Shown in pieces: positions 41,630 to 51,522 of a DNA stretch of 64,000 bases (the stretch's first letter is position 1; every line of letters starts with the position of its first letter). Source of the stretch: Aplidium turbinatum (lineage: Eukaryota; Chordata; Ascidiacea; Aplousobranchia; Polyclinidae). Both the position numbers and the translations under genes were made by a program. The notes beneath the pieces are model-generated. The model had not been told where the DNA came from. It made no database searches and saw only the letters and a list, made by a program, of their open reading frames with translations. Location: assembly GCA_918807975.1 (NCBI GenBank), contig OU964925.1:31965608-32029607 (forward strand). The letters are read 5' to 3'.

Positions 41630-42300
41630 TAGTGCAGTCGTGGGAGGTTTTTTGTGGGAAATTTTTTTTAACAAGCTGATACTTTTCTCAGACCTTCCCC
41701 ATACTATGCAAATGGCTCAGAAAAAAATCCCCATCAATCGGATGATGGGAAACCCCCTTTTGGGCACTTTTTCTAAATGACGTCACAATCCCTTTATGAA
41801 AATTTCAAGTTTTTCAAAATAGGACATATTATACATCATTTTTTAGCTTTTTTCAAGGGGAATAACTTTTTCTATTAACAAGAACCCTGAAAATGTACAG
41901 AAAAAGAGTTATTACCGATTAAGCAAAAGGATAAATCTGTGAATTTCAGGCAAATTTGAAATTATTCGTCACTGTTGGACTTATTCTTCTACATTCGTTA
42001 ACAAGAATTAAACAAAGTAAGCGAAACGTAAATTGAAGCTATCATCATCATCAAAAACGTCAAAGATGTTGCTTTCCTCCTCGTCTTGTCTCGTTTCATC
42101 TTCATTGTAAGAGCACTCCTCTTCGGTACCAACATCGACGTTATGCAAAAGTGAAAAAAAGCCTTCATTCTTAAGTTTTTCGTCTAGTGACTGGAGTATG
42201 TCGTTCATACTAATTATACTTAGATACGAAAAAGATGTGAAACTATCTTTGTATTTGAAGCATACTTAGTCTACTATACTATTACATTCAACACCATGAC
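41630..42300 (+). repeat. Left TIR of nuclease transposon copy 1
   Basis: It pairs with 48,191-48,868. It includes GACGTCACAATCCCTTTATG and a small acidic frame at 42,008-42,208 on the minus strand. Confidence 0.85.
42008..42208 (-). CDS. Small acidic protein in left TIR (second copy of 48,285-48,482)
   Basis: 66 residues starting MNDILQSLDEKLKNEGFFSL, rich in Asp/Glu, ending DDDDSFNLRFAYFV. It reads from the inner side of the TIR towards the end of the element. Relative to the right copy, length differences are in multiples of three. It may be a free small protein or a mirrored copy of the last coding exon of the nuclease gene; I cannot decide. Confidence 0.45.
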   Translation of the reverse strand: MNDILQSLDEKLKNEGFFSLLHNVDVGTEEECSYNEDETRQDEEESNIFDVFDDDDSFNLRFAYFV

Positions 42301-44794
42301 TCCAGATATTGCTGATAATTGCAGAATTCGCTTTTCATCTATGGTTGTAGACCTACGATCAACTCCTAACCGAGCAGCACACAGTAAAGAGGACAGCAAA
42401 AAGCTTCACCGGAATTTGGAAAGATCTTGCGATCGAGCAAGCTCTTATGCGCTCAATTAAGTCGCGTGGAGGATTGACGAATAGAAAAGTATGACAGAAA
42501 ATGTTCGACATCTTTGGGTTTTTAGTGTGAGTCACTTGGCAAGTATTCATGAAGCAATGACGCAACTAAACAAGGCTCAGTTTCTATGAAGTAGGCTAGG
42601 CCAACCAGCATGAAGAGTTGGGCGCTTCAAGAAAAAAGAGGGATTACGAAGATTGTAAAAGTTTCTGGCCTGGTTAACAACGAAAAACCCATTCTTGGTA
42701 CCAGATGTAAACCTATCTTCTCCTTCAAATGGTCTAGTGTCCATTGCTGGAAAAGATGACGTCAATTGTGAACAAGCGGAGCAAATTGGTCAAAATATCC
42801 AAAAAGGTTTAGATGGGGTAGCAATTACTATCGCATCAATCAATTGATCAAACCATTAGAATCCTTAATGGAAGTAAACAAAACAAAAAGTAGTGCAAGT
42901 GGTATTGGTTCGAAAGTCATGTTCAATAGGATGTTTGCTGTTGCTGAAAGCGAGGAAAGCCTTGAGCAATTTTTTGAATTCGAGTTGACTTCAGAGCCAA
43001 TGTCGATGTTCAAGGAAGGCATGATGAGAAAGCTTGACAAACCTTCTCTTCGAAAAATTCTTTTGCCTGGTTCTTCGTCGCATGCCTTAGAGGAAATCAA
43101 CAAGCAACTTCTATTATCGACGGTGGTGCATTAGGCCTACTACATAAAGTTCGCTGGAAAAAAGGAATGAAGTTTTCGGAAGTTTGAAATTCGTAGGTGA
43201 AATATATCAAAAACCATTATACCCATGCTGTTGTTGTGTTTGATGTCTATCATGACGAAAGTACTAAAAGTCACGAGCACTTGCGCCGAAATTCCGTTCC
43301 ACAGAGCACGTTTGTGAAAATTGATCCAAGCAATTCACTTACTTTTACTCAAGATCGCTACCTCAGCTGCATCGAAACCAAGGCTGAATTCATCAAGCTT
43401 GTTTCTACCCTTCTGAGACAATCCGAAGTTGAAGTTCACAACTGCTCTGATGATTTTACAATAACATCTACATTGAAAATAACTGATCTACACAATGAAT
43501 ATTGAAAAACGATTTGCACAAGAATGAAACTGCAAAGCAGAGGAGAAAGGCACATCGCATGGCGGTTAATTACGCAAGGAAAAATGCTCTGATGATGCTG
43601 ACGGTTCCATTGTAGCGAAATCCCTTGATTATGCTTCTCTTCGAAAAGGTCCAGTAAATGTCATTGCTGATGATACTGATGTAGTTACTATGTTACTGCA
43701 CCATTGGAAGACTGACACTCATGATGATATTTACTTCGACCAAGGAGCGCTTCAACAAAGCCTGGAGAATCAAAGAAGCCAACCCAAGTATTAAAGATAT
43801 TAAAGAAGATCTTCTTTTCCTCCATGCATGGTCAGGATGCGACACAACGTCATCGATATTTGGAAAAGGGAAAAGAAGTTTGCTAAAATCAGAAACGCTG
43901 AAAGAGAATTCTGCAATTATCAGCAATGTATGGAGTTCCCAAAACAAGGTCGGAGAAGCATCTATAACTGCATTCAAGATCTGGTATTGTGGCAATGAAG
44001 ATTCAACGCTTACTAAACTCAGGTATGTATTTTTACATAGGGATTATATACTAATGTTTACACTTTTAAGATATTGTCCAATTCTAGATACCCTGTATGC
44101 AATATTTATCTTTGTTTACTTTTAGACATGACAATTACATGTATATTAGGGTGGGCCGTCGGAAACAGATCGCTTAGCAACTCGAGTTTCTTAAGAGGTT
44201 TGTCGAGTAAATGGCGAAATCGAAAACCATTTTTTAATTGAACGCCAGGAAGACGGCGCACAACTGGGACCTAATCGGTAAATCACCCCATTCCAGGGAT
44301 ATTGACAGGGTTGCCATAACGTCCTTATTTCTAAGATTTGTCCTTATTTTGAAGAACTCTATCTTAGAAAATATTACTGTCCTTATTGCTAGGAAATGTC
44401 CTTCTTTTTGACTTGAGTCCTTATTTTGTCTTATTTTCAACAATTAGTGAATAAACTTAGTGGAATGACAGCCAAATCCCTACTACAGTAAAAGTAAACC
44501 TAGACCTGAGTTGTCTTGAGATGCACAAAGTATTTTTTTACGAACAATGAGTTGCTGGAACACATTGTTTCTGGCAAACAATATGGCATGTGATATATAA
44601 TGGCTCGTATAAATGCTGAGGTTTGTTCAAAAACGTTTGTTTTACTTTGTATGAAAATTTAATTTTTCTGTTGTCCTTATTTTGGGGTTCATGTCGATGG
44701 CAACCCTAGATATTGCAGTGGCGTTTATTCAGAGTTTGTGTGCCGCACACCCATCAAACATGGTTGATTCATCAATCATCATACAGTTAAACAT

Positions 44795-45130
44795 GCAAGT
44801 AGGCTACTTGGTAGCCTATATAAATGGTGAAGGCAGGGTATACAAGTAGCCTAAGTACTTGGTAGCCTATATAAAAGGTGATGGCAGGGTATACAAGTAA
44901 GTAGGCTTCTTGGTAGCCTATATAAAAGGTGAAGGTTTGGTATGCAAGTAAGTAGGCTACTTGGTGATGATGAAGGCGTATACAAGTACGATAGCCTAAG
45001 ATGATGAAGGCGTATACAAGTACGGTAGCCTACATAAAAGGTGATGGCAGGGTATGCAAGTAAGTAGGCTACTTGGTAGCCTATATAAAAGGTGAAGGCA
45101 TGGTATGAGCATTGCAGGTAAGGTAGATAT
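44795..45130. repeat. Minisatellite, about 60-bp unit
   Basis: Imperfect copies of GTAGCCTATATAAAAGGTGA with GGCAGGGTATACAAGTAAGT and AGGCTACTTG repeat at least five times. It lies in the 5' untranslated part of the hAT-like element. A minus-strand open frame here is only the repeat read in frame. Confidence 0.8.
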
Positions 45131-45460
45131 AAAAGTGAAGGCAAGGTAATATGGACTACTCACAGTACTCAGGTATCAGGTATATATTAGTGCTCAGAGA
45201 AGGCAAACAGGTAGGGTATTGGCCTACTGACTGAAGCAAGTATAATTGGGTTCTGTTTCAGTGAAAAGTTTATTCACAATAGTGGAGGGAAATTTAAAAC
45301 AAAATTCGCAATTTATTACAGGTATTCAGTACAGTAATTCGTAGTGGTGGCGGTAGCCTACGTCGAATTTTACATTGATTGATTGAATACAAGTAATCAG
45401 TAGGCTACCGGTGGCAGTTTACCAATTAATTGCAGTTAATTGGTCTGCAATAGTTATAAC

Positions 45461-46249
45461 ATGGCCGCATATACTCGATCTGCTGATCCGGTGTTCGGCT
45501 TTGCCAAAGAAATGAATGAACTGGTTCTTCCCACCAGTGGTGACGTTCTCCGATATTGCGCCCAAGTGAAAGAACAAAACAAAATCATGAAGAAGAAGGA
45601 CACCGGAGATTGCAAGAAGGAAATGGGGCTGCGCGAAATGGCGGAAGCAGTGGCGACTAAGATAACAAGCATCTACAATTTCGCCACAGTGGCGATCATT
45701 ACGCGTGAGGGAGTGATCAAGAAGATTCTGAAGCAATGGGCCATGGTTAAGATGAAGAATAAAATCCCCACGGCGAGAAAGACGGCTGAATGGAAAGCTT
45801 CAATGAAGGCCAGTCTTTGCCTCGACACTCTTTTCGACGTCGTTGACGACAAATCGCTGCATTCACGCGAGGTTGATTTTGTTAAAGACCAACGCGGAGC
45901 ACGCATTGGTTTCATTGGAAACGTCGATTGGAAGGCGGAAAAATCTGAGAAGAAGAGGGACGAGCGGATGGAGCAATTGCTTTTGAGAGAGAAGCGAGAA
46001 AAAGAGCGGGAAGAACGCGAAGAATGTACTCAAGACTCGGATGACGACAATACAGAAGAAACTCCTAGAAGGCGCTTCCCTTCAGAGTGCTCGATCGGCA
46101 GAGAAGAAATCGAAGAAGAGCAGGAGCGATGTACTTTCGATCTTCGTACAGTTGCGCGTGAGGCGGAAAGATATGGAATTTCGAGTAGAGCAGCAGCTGC
46201 CCTCGCCACCGCAACATTACTGGACACAAAAGATGATTTCAACGGATGA
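45461..46249 (+). CDS. hAT-like transposase, amino-terminal frame
   Basis: 262 residues from the ATG at 45,461 (MAAYTRSADPVFGFAKEMNE). The middle is helical (TAEWKASMKASLCLDTLFDV), followed by DFVKDQRGARIGFIGNVDWK and a charged coil (REKREKEREEREECTQDSDD). It ends RYGISSRAAAALATATLLDT. The same order of motifs occurs in one continuous protein in related elements that I recall from invertebrate genomes, so this is probably the amino part of the transposase. Its TGA overlaps the ATG of the next frame (ATGA at 46,246-46,249). It is GC-richer than the DNA around it. Confidence 0.8.
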   Translation: MAAYTRSADPVFGFAKEMNELVLPTSGDVLRYCAQVKEQNKIMKKKDTGDCKKEMGLREMAEAVATKITSIYNFATVAIITREGVIKKILKQWAMVKMKNKIPTARKTAEWKASMKASLCLDTLFDVVDDKSLHSREVDFVKDQRGARIGFIGNVDWKAEKSEKKRDERMEQLLLREKREKEREEREECTQDSDDDNTEETPRRRFPSECSIGREEIEEEQERCTFDLRTVAREAERYGISSRAAAALATATLLDTKDDFNG

Positions 46250-47652
46250 TGGTAGTGGATAAAAACAAGCTCGTTCGTGCACGAAAACGGCTTCGTTTAG
46301 AGATGAATCACTTTGCTTCAATTTCGCTCGGCACAATAGTTGAAGGCCTTTACTTTGACGGCAGAAAGGATAAAGCCCTTACATTGAATGGCATAACTGG
46401 CTATCGTCAAAAATCAATCGAAGACCACTACGTGATGCTGAAATACCCAGGAGGTGAATATATCGACCACGTTTCCATTCAAGGGCGTTCAACTGGAAAC
46501 AACATTGCCAAAACGATGTTGGCTGCTCTTGAAGTCAAGGGAATTGACGTGAAAGGCATTCAGGTCGTTGGCTGCGACGGAACTGCCGTCAATACAGGTA
46601 AGCACACAGGAGCCATCACCAGCATTGAGCAACATATCGGGAGTGCGGTACAATGGTCGATTTGCCAGTTTCACCTCAACGAACTCCCGCTTCGGCATCT
46701 CTTCGGCGAGTTGGACGGGAAATCATCAGGACCGCAAACCTTCAAAGGATTTATCGGCCGTGTCGTCGCTAATGATAAGTACAAAATGGGAGAATTTGCA
46801 GTCGTCGAGTTCGAGAAGATAAAATCCAACCTGACAGAAGTCGATGAGGTGATGGATATTAGCGGCGATCAAAAGTATCTGCTCGATATCGTGTTGGTCA
46901 TCGAGGGAAGTCTGCCTCCAGAAAGCATTCGATTCCGTGATCCAGGAAAACAGGGTCATGCACGATGGCTTACTCTCGCTTCAAGGATACGCCGACTTTA
47001 TATCTCGGAGCCAGAACCAACAGAGGCGCTGATAGAAATGACGAAGTACATCGTTAAAGTTTACGCTCCCATGTGGTTTACTATCAAGCGAAACAATAAG
47101 ATTCACTTCGCTGCTCGGTCTTTCCTTCGGTTGGTTAAGCTGACTCGCTATCTGACAGGCCAATTAAAAAAAGTCGTCGACAGTTGCCTACAGACAAACG
47201 CCTTCGCTGCGCATCCGGAGAATGTAGTGTTGGCTCTTCTGCATGACGAGTCTAAGCCAATGCGTAAGCTCGCAGTTCATCGGATCCAGAAAGCAAGGGA
47301 CGATTACACGGGTGGGATACGTCGTTTCGAAATTCCCAAAATAAACTTTGAGTACACAGACTTGACAACAAACTCGTTGCTCCGGTGGAGCGAGCAGAAG
47401 CTCACTGAGCCACCAATTTTACGCGATTTCAGCATCCAACAGCTCACAGAGCTTTTCGTCGAGACCGATTTTCCTACATCGATTGACAGTTTTCCGTGCT
47501 GCACACAAGCAGTTGAGCGCGCAATCAAACTCGTCACCGAAGTGAGCGATGAAGTCATCGGCCATGACCGCAGACATGAACTCATTCTGACGCGAACTGC
47601 TGCTCGCTCACAGCGTTCACGTTTTGAGTCAAAGAAAGATTACGTTCTGTGA
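46246..47652 (+). CDS. hAT-like transposase, catalytic frame
   Basis: 468 residues. VVGCDGTAVNTGKHTGAI holds a probable catalytic Asp, and WSICQFHLNELPLRHLF supplies the C..H.N motif of the hAT type. Later parts include GHARWLTLASRIRRLYISE, KYIVKVYAPMWFTIKRNN and AHPENVVLALLHD, typical of a widespread unnamed family in invertebrates. The 8-bp duplication supports hAT, though I see no clear carboxy hAT dimerisation motif. Its start overlaps the stop of the preceding frame. Either a one-base frameshift has split a single gene, or translation re-starts at ATGA. Confidence 0.85.
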   Translation: MMVVDKNKLVRARKRLRLEMNHFASISLGTIVEGLYFDGRKDKALTLNGITGYRQKSIEDHYVMLKYPGGEYIDHVSIQGRSTGNNIAKTMLAALEVKGIDVKGIQVVGCDGTAVNTGKHTGAITSIEQHIGSAVQWSICQFHLNELPLRHLFGELDGKSSGPQTFKGFIGRVVANDKYKMGEFAVVEFEKIKSNLTEVDEVMDISGDQKYLLDIVLVIEGSLPPESIRFRDPGKQGHARWLTLASRIRRLYISEPEPTEALIEMTKYIVKVYAPMWFTIKRNNKIHFAARSFLRLVKLTRYLTGQLKKVVDSCLQTNAFAAHPENVVLALLHDESKPMRKLAVHRIQKARDDYTGGIRRFEIPKINFEYTDLTTNSLLRWSEQKLTEPPILRDFSIQQLTELFVETDFPTSIDSFPCCTQAVERAIKLVTEVSDEVIGHDRRHELILTRTAARSQRSRFESKKDYVL

Positions 47653-48190
47653 TTGTTTTTGACTGTGTTTACGTCGTTTTGTGTATTTTTTACTTTTTTA
47701 ATTACCGCACTTTTTATTTTTTTTTGGAAAAAAAAAACGTTTTTTATTGTATTTAGGTGATATTGATTTTTTTGTGCGGCGTCTTCCCGCCGCCCGATCT
47801 AAAAAAAATTTTTAGATTAATTGTTTGTGACCTAAGCCTCCTATCTGAGCCGAGTTGCTAAGTGATTTGACAAAAAAAGTGCATTGACGGCCCACCCTAA
47901 TGTATATGGCATGCGAAGGGATAATTGCACCGGAAAAGCTACCACCAAGCCAAAGAGCAGCCTACTTCCATGGGTTATGTCTTTAGAATTTAAATTCAAT
48001 GTTTGTGAATGGGGATGGAGAAACAATAGCAACAACGAACTTGTCCCAATAATGACGGATATGCCTATAGCACCAGAAGCATTGACCAAAGTAATTAGAT
48101 GCAGATGTAAAAAATCAACGAAAAATCCATGTGGAACGAAAACTTGCACCTGTCGCAATTATGGAATGTTTCTTCGTGTGATGAATGTCA

Positions 48191-48868
48191 TGGTGTTGAA
48201 TGTAATAGTATAGGCTAGTAGCCTAAGTATGCTTGAAATACAAAGATATTTTCACATTTTTTTCGTATCAAAGTAATAATTAGTATGAACGACATACTCC
48301 AGAGACTAGACGAAAAACTTAAGAATGAAGACTTTTTTTCACTTCTGCATAACGTCGATGTTGGTACCGAAGAAAAGGAATTCTCGTACAATGAAGATGA
48401 AACGGGACAAGACGAGGAGGAAAGCAACATCTTTGTCGTTTTTGATGATAGCTTCAATTTACGTTTCGCTTACTTTGTTTAATTTTTGTTATAGAATATA
48501 GAAGAATAAGTCCAACAGTGACAAATAATTTCAAATTTGCCTGAAATGCACAGATTTATCCTTTTGCTTAATCGGTAATAACTCTTTTTCGGTACATTTT
48601 CAGGGTTCTTGTTAATAGAAAAAGTTGTTTCCCTTGAAAAAAGCTAAAAAATGATGTATAATGTCCTATTTTGAAAAACTTGAAATATTCATAAAGGGAT
48701 TGTGACGTCATTTGGAAAAAGGGTCCAAAAGGGGGTTTCCTATCATCCGATTGATGGGGATTTTCTTCTGAGCCATCTGCATAATATAGGGAAGGTCTAA
48801 GAAAAGTATCAGCTTGATAAAAAAATTTTCCCACAAACACCACTTTTTAAGTTCCCACGACTGCACTA
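48191..48868 (+). repeat. Right TIR of nuclease transposon copy 1
   Basis: Inverted partner of 41,630-42,300. It includes the last codons of the Cys cluster of the nuclease gene, so the gene's 3' end is also present, mirrored, in the left TIR. Confidence 0.85.
48285..48482 (+). CDS. Small acidic protein in right TIR
   Basis: 65 residues, MNDILQRLDEKLKNEDFFSL then HNVDVGTEEKEFSYNEDETG, ending FDDSFNLRFAYFV. It follows the nuclease gene on the same strand, 66 bases after its probable stop. I do not recognise a domain. It could be a separate acidic protein or an alternative last exon. Confidence 0.45.
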   Translation: MNDILQRLDEKLKNEDFFSLLHNVDVGTEEKEFSYNEDETGQDEEESNIFVVFDDSFNLRFAYFV

Positions 48869-49261
48869 CTCCTGACAACGACCTGTGCACACACACACAC
48901 TTCAGGCACTGAAGAAGAACTGGTTTCAATTTTAGTTTCATTAACTAGGTGGCCAGTAAAAATATTACTTTTCATGGTCTTTCCACTTGTGTGTTGATCC
49001 GAAATAAAGTTTATCGGCAATAATGAAATATTGCCTTTGGCGATAACGATAACTGAAAAAATAATTGAGCGATAACGATAAGCGATAAAAATTGATCGCC
49101 GATAATTATCGCCGGTAAATTATCGCCGATAATGCCCATCACTGGATGCTTGTGCATAATTTCAGCTGCTACCTACAGTTATATCTTCATCAAGGGTTTT
49201 CAGACCATCCAGCTCTGATAGAGGCAGGCGCAAATGGTTGTCTTGATTTTATCCAATGGAA

Positions 49262-49545
49262 TAGATCGCTTGACAAAGAAACTTCAAGATCAATCGGGCG
49301 CTAGTTCGGCTCTCGGGTACCGTATGTGCTTAACTACTGTACGTATTTCAAAGACAGCTCGCTAATCAGCGGCACCTAGTGAAAGGAATGATTAACAGCC
49401 AACAACACCAACAATCAGAAACTTTACTCAGCCTATCTCGGTAACCAAGCCTGCATCAGTGATTCAAAGCCTCTACAAGTAGCCTATGCCAAAATGCCAA
49501 GATCAAGCTCCCAAAGAAGCTTTCCCAGTCCGAGGATAAAGATTT
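49262..49545 (+). mobile_element. SINE, diverged copy
   Basis: It contains AACTTCAAGATCAATCGGGC, a B-box-like TAGTTCGGCTCTCGG, and the family body (TCAGCGGCACCTAGTG, AGTCCGAGGATAAAGATT). The A-box part is decayed. Confidence 0.7.
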
Positions 49546-50036
49546 ATACCAACCAAGCAACCAGCGTGGGAAAACCCAATTTTGTGTTCTACTCAGGGCC
49601 CGATTAACCATGAGGCACACGAGGCACAGGCCCCCTGGTTTTGGGGCCCCCCATTTTTTCACATTAGTAGGGAAAGTACTATAATTTGGACCACCTAATG
49701 AAAAATCCTAATATTTTTAAAAAGATCCACAACATTGGGGTGCAACTAACTTTATTTGATTAGTTACAGGCTAGTTGGTTTGCAAAAACAATTCCAATCA
49801 AAAAACATAACACAAACAAAGAAAACTACATTATTATTTTTTTTATATAGTGGTCCATATTATCAACCCAGTTTCTAAAATGGACCACCCTGTTTCATAA
49901 TATGGACCACCACACTGTAATATGGACCGTTGTCATGTGAAAGTAAATATATCAAGGAAGTCAAACTTCAAAGGCATGAAATAGAACACAAACACTCAAT
50001 AAATAAAAATAGTCTGAAACGTTCATGATAGTCATC

Positions 50037-50420
50037 TCAAACAAGTTTCAAATGATCGTTGGCACAGTTTTCACAATAGTAAAAATGAGCATTTGATATA
50101 TCAGCACAACTTTCATGGGCCAATTTCTTGCACTGACAAGTACAACACTGAATCCAGTCCTCATCAGTGGACTCGTCACACACAAGACAAGTGCATGCAG
50201 AAGCAGCATTGCTTGGAATACCTCTCTTTTTTGAAAACTTAAAGGTTAAGCCTTTTCTCACTTGTTTTTCTGGTTTAGCTTTTTCTGTGAACTTGATTTT
50301 ATGTTTGTGTGGCGTACCTGTCAGCACAGTAGCCTTTGTAGTTTTTCTACGTTTTCTTCCCTTCGTAACTTCCGGTATTTTAGAAGTGGGCTCATGTCCT
50401 CGACAGATACCCTGCATGAA
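50037..50420 (-). pseudogene. pogo/Tigger transposase tail with PHD-like zinc finger
   Basis: It reads SKIPEVTKGRKRRKTTKATV, LTGTPHKHKIKFTEKAK and then a Cys-rich end CTCLVCDESTDEDWIQCCTC, HESC and YYCENC. The order 'SPEDI.P.PK, RKR+K, LT.TP' followed by C..C...W.QC..C..H..C is the known carboxy tail of Tigger/Jerky-type transposases. A further segment upstream (VSVEDMSPL, near 50,405-50,430) continues it in a shifted frame. The DDE domain is absent, so it is a remnant. Confidence 0.75.
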
Positions 50421-51522
50421 ATGCTAACTGAACAAGGTTGTAAGTTCTTAACACTCAATGACGATGGTCCTGGTGCTTGTGAGATTGCTTCATACGGTGC
50501 ATCAGCTAAAGTTCCAGCATTTAATTTTGTTGACATGATAGAATTTTTTGCCACTTTCTCAATGTTTACCACATCTTGTGAAAAAGGTGAAATGTTTCGA
50601 GAAATTGCATCTTGAGTAGACATATCTTGATCATCAATTATCAGCGGTGATACATTGTTTGGAGAAGTGTCTACTTCATGAGGCCTGTCAGTAACTTCAA
50701 CTGAGTGAAAATCACTTTCATCAAATACCGTACAAGAGGATTAATGGGGTAAATTCATGCTTTTTTAAATCCATTTACTGCATTTAAATCCATTTTAAAT
50801 CCAATTTTCATGCTTAGACATGTCATCAGAATTTAATCAAATTGTTTATAATATCAAAGTGATTATGCAATATTTGAAAAATTCTCAATAGTTTGGACCA
50901 GCAAAATAACATAGTAGACCCCCAAAACCTCTAGTAACAACCAGGGATGCCACAAATTTCTAATAAACTTAGAATGTGTGTTCAAAAAAACTCAGATGAG
51001 GTGAAAAAAAACCCAGATCCAGAAAAGATGTAGTAAAGCTGTTAAAAGTACCTGCTCGTGCTTTTAACACCACTTTATATCATCACACAGAAGCCTCAGA
51101 AAGCTGAAAATAGTAACACGTATATATAATTATAGTCCAGTCGCTGAACTTAAAAAAATGGTCAAACCCGGAAAAAAATAATACCGAGCTGAAACTTTGC
51201 CAGGTGGTTCTATTGGTGATGTGGAGTCACCAAAAAAAAAGCCCCATGATTCCCCCTTGGGAATAGTGAGTTTTGGCCATTTTTCCATAATGGCCGCAGC
51301 CCCCATAGGCCAAAATTTCGAAATCGTCTAAAATTGATGTTTTATACATCATTCGAAAGATAATTTCATACTGAATCACTTTCACAAAACAACTATGGTC
51401 AAAAAATACACACGTTTGAAGTTATTAGCCATTAAATGCGGACTATAAGGCAAAATCCACCATGAGGCTTTAGCCTGGTGCTTTCCGCATTAGATATAAA
51501 GTCAAGCGAACAGCACATAGAT

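Larger units (their letters stand above)
44147..47899 (+). mobile_element. hAT-like autonomous-looking transposon
   Basis: The ends TAGGGTGGGCCGTC (44147) and GACGGCCCACCCTA (47899) are inverted repeats, followed inside by CTTAGCAACTCG on both sides and by GAAGACGGCGCACAA / TTGTGCGGCGTCTTC. An exact 8-bp duplication ATGTATAT flanks it (44139-44146 and 47900-47907). It carries two overlapping frames (45,461-46,249 and 46,246-47,652) that together look like one transposase. It sits in the last exon of the nuclease gene of copy 1. Confidence 0.9.
42650..48218 (+). pseudogene. XPG/FEN1-like nuclease gene of copy 1, interrupted
   Basis: Pieces read in order: WLTTKNPFLVPDVNLSSPSN and DDVNCEQAEQIGQNIQKGLD (42,670-42,850); LIKPLESLMEVNKTKSSASG with FFEFELTSEPMSMFKEGMMR (42,850-43,110); VVFDVYHDESTKSHEHLRRN (43,230); NVIADDTDVVTMLLHHW (43,660); and LLFLHAWSGCDTTSSIFGKG (43,810). 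The carboxylates in VFD, ADDTD and SGCDTTS lie where the PIN/FEN1 fold has its metal ligands. An intron begins at GTATGT (44,023) and ends at CTTTTAG (44,125). The final exon is split by the hAT-like element and resumes at 47,908 with LPPSQRAAYFHGL, MTDMPIAPEALTKVIRCRCK and a Cys cluster (CGTKTCTC, then CDECHGVEC one frame over). At least four reading-frame breaks are seen, near 43,130, 43,600, 47,980 and 48,165. Confidence 0.75.
41630..48868 (+). mobile_element. Long-TIR transposon coding for an XPG/FEN1-like nuclease, copy 1
   Basis: The ends TAGTGCAGTCGTGGGA (41630) and TCCCACGACTGCACTA (48868) open terminal inverted repeats of about 670 bp (41,630-42,300 and 48,191-48,868), roughly 90% alike. 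CTC flanks both ends as a 3-bp duplication. Copy 2 at 51,133-57,639 starts with the related TAGTCCAGTCGC and has a TTA duplication, which supports these ends. The coding content and 3-bp duplication fit the XPG-bearing Academ group (AcademX), from memory. A hAT-like element (44,147-47,899) interrupts the gene. Confidence 0.83.
39668..49144. mobile_element. hAT-type element enclosing nest A
   Basis: The ends CAGTGTTGGGC (39668) and GCCCATCACTG (49144) are inverted repeats with an exact 8-bp duplication GATGCTTG (39660-39667 and 49145-49152). Both ends carry subterminal arrays of GCGATAACGATAA. No transposase of its own is seen. Most of the length is cargo: a MITE with a SINE (40,016-40,941) and an XPG-nuclease transposon (41,630-48,868). 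Confidence 0.88.

Noticed and set aside
44851-45144. 97-residue Tyr/Leu-rich frame on the minus strand
   Set aside because: It is the minisatellite read in frame, with no support as a gene.
45454-47585. Several minus-strand open frames opposite the transposase
   Set aside because: These are shadows of two well-supported plus-strand coding frames.
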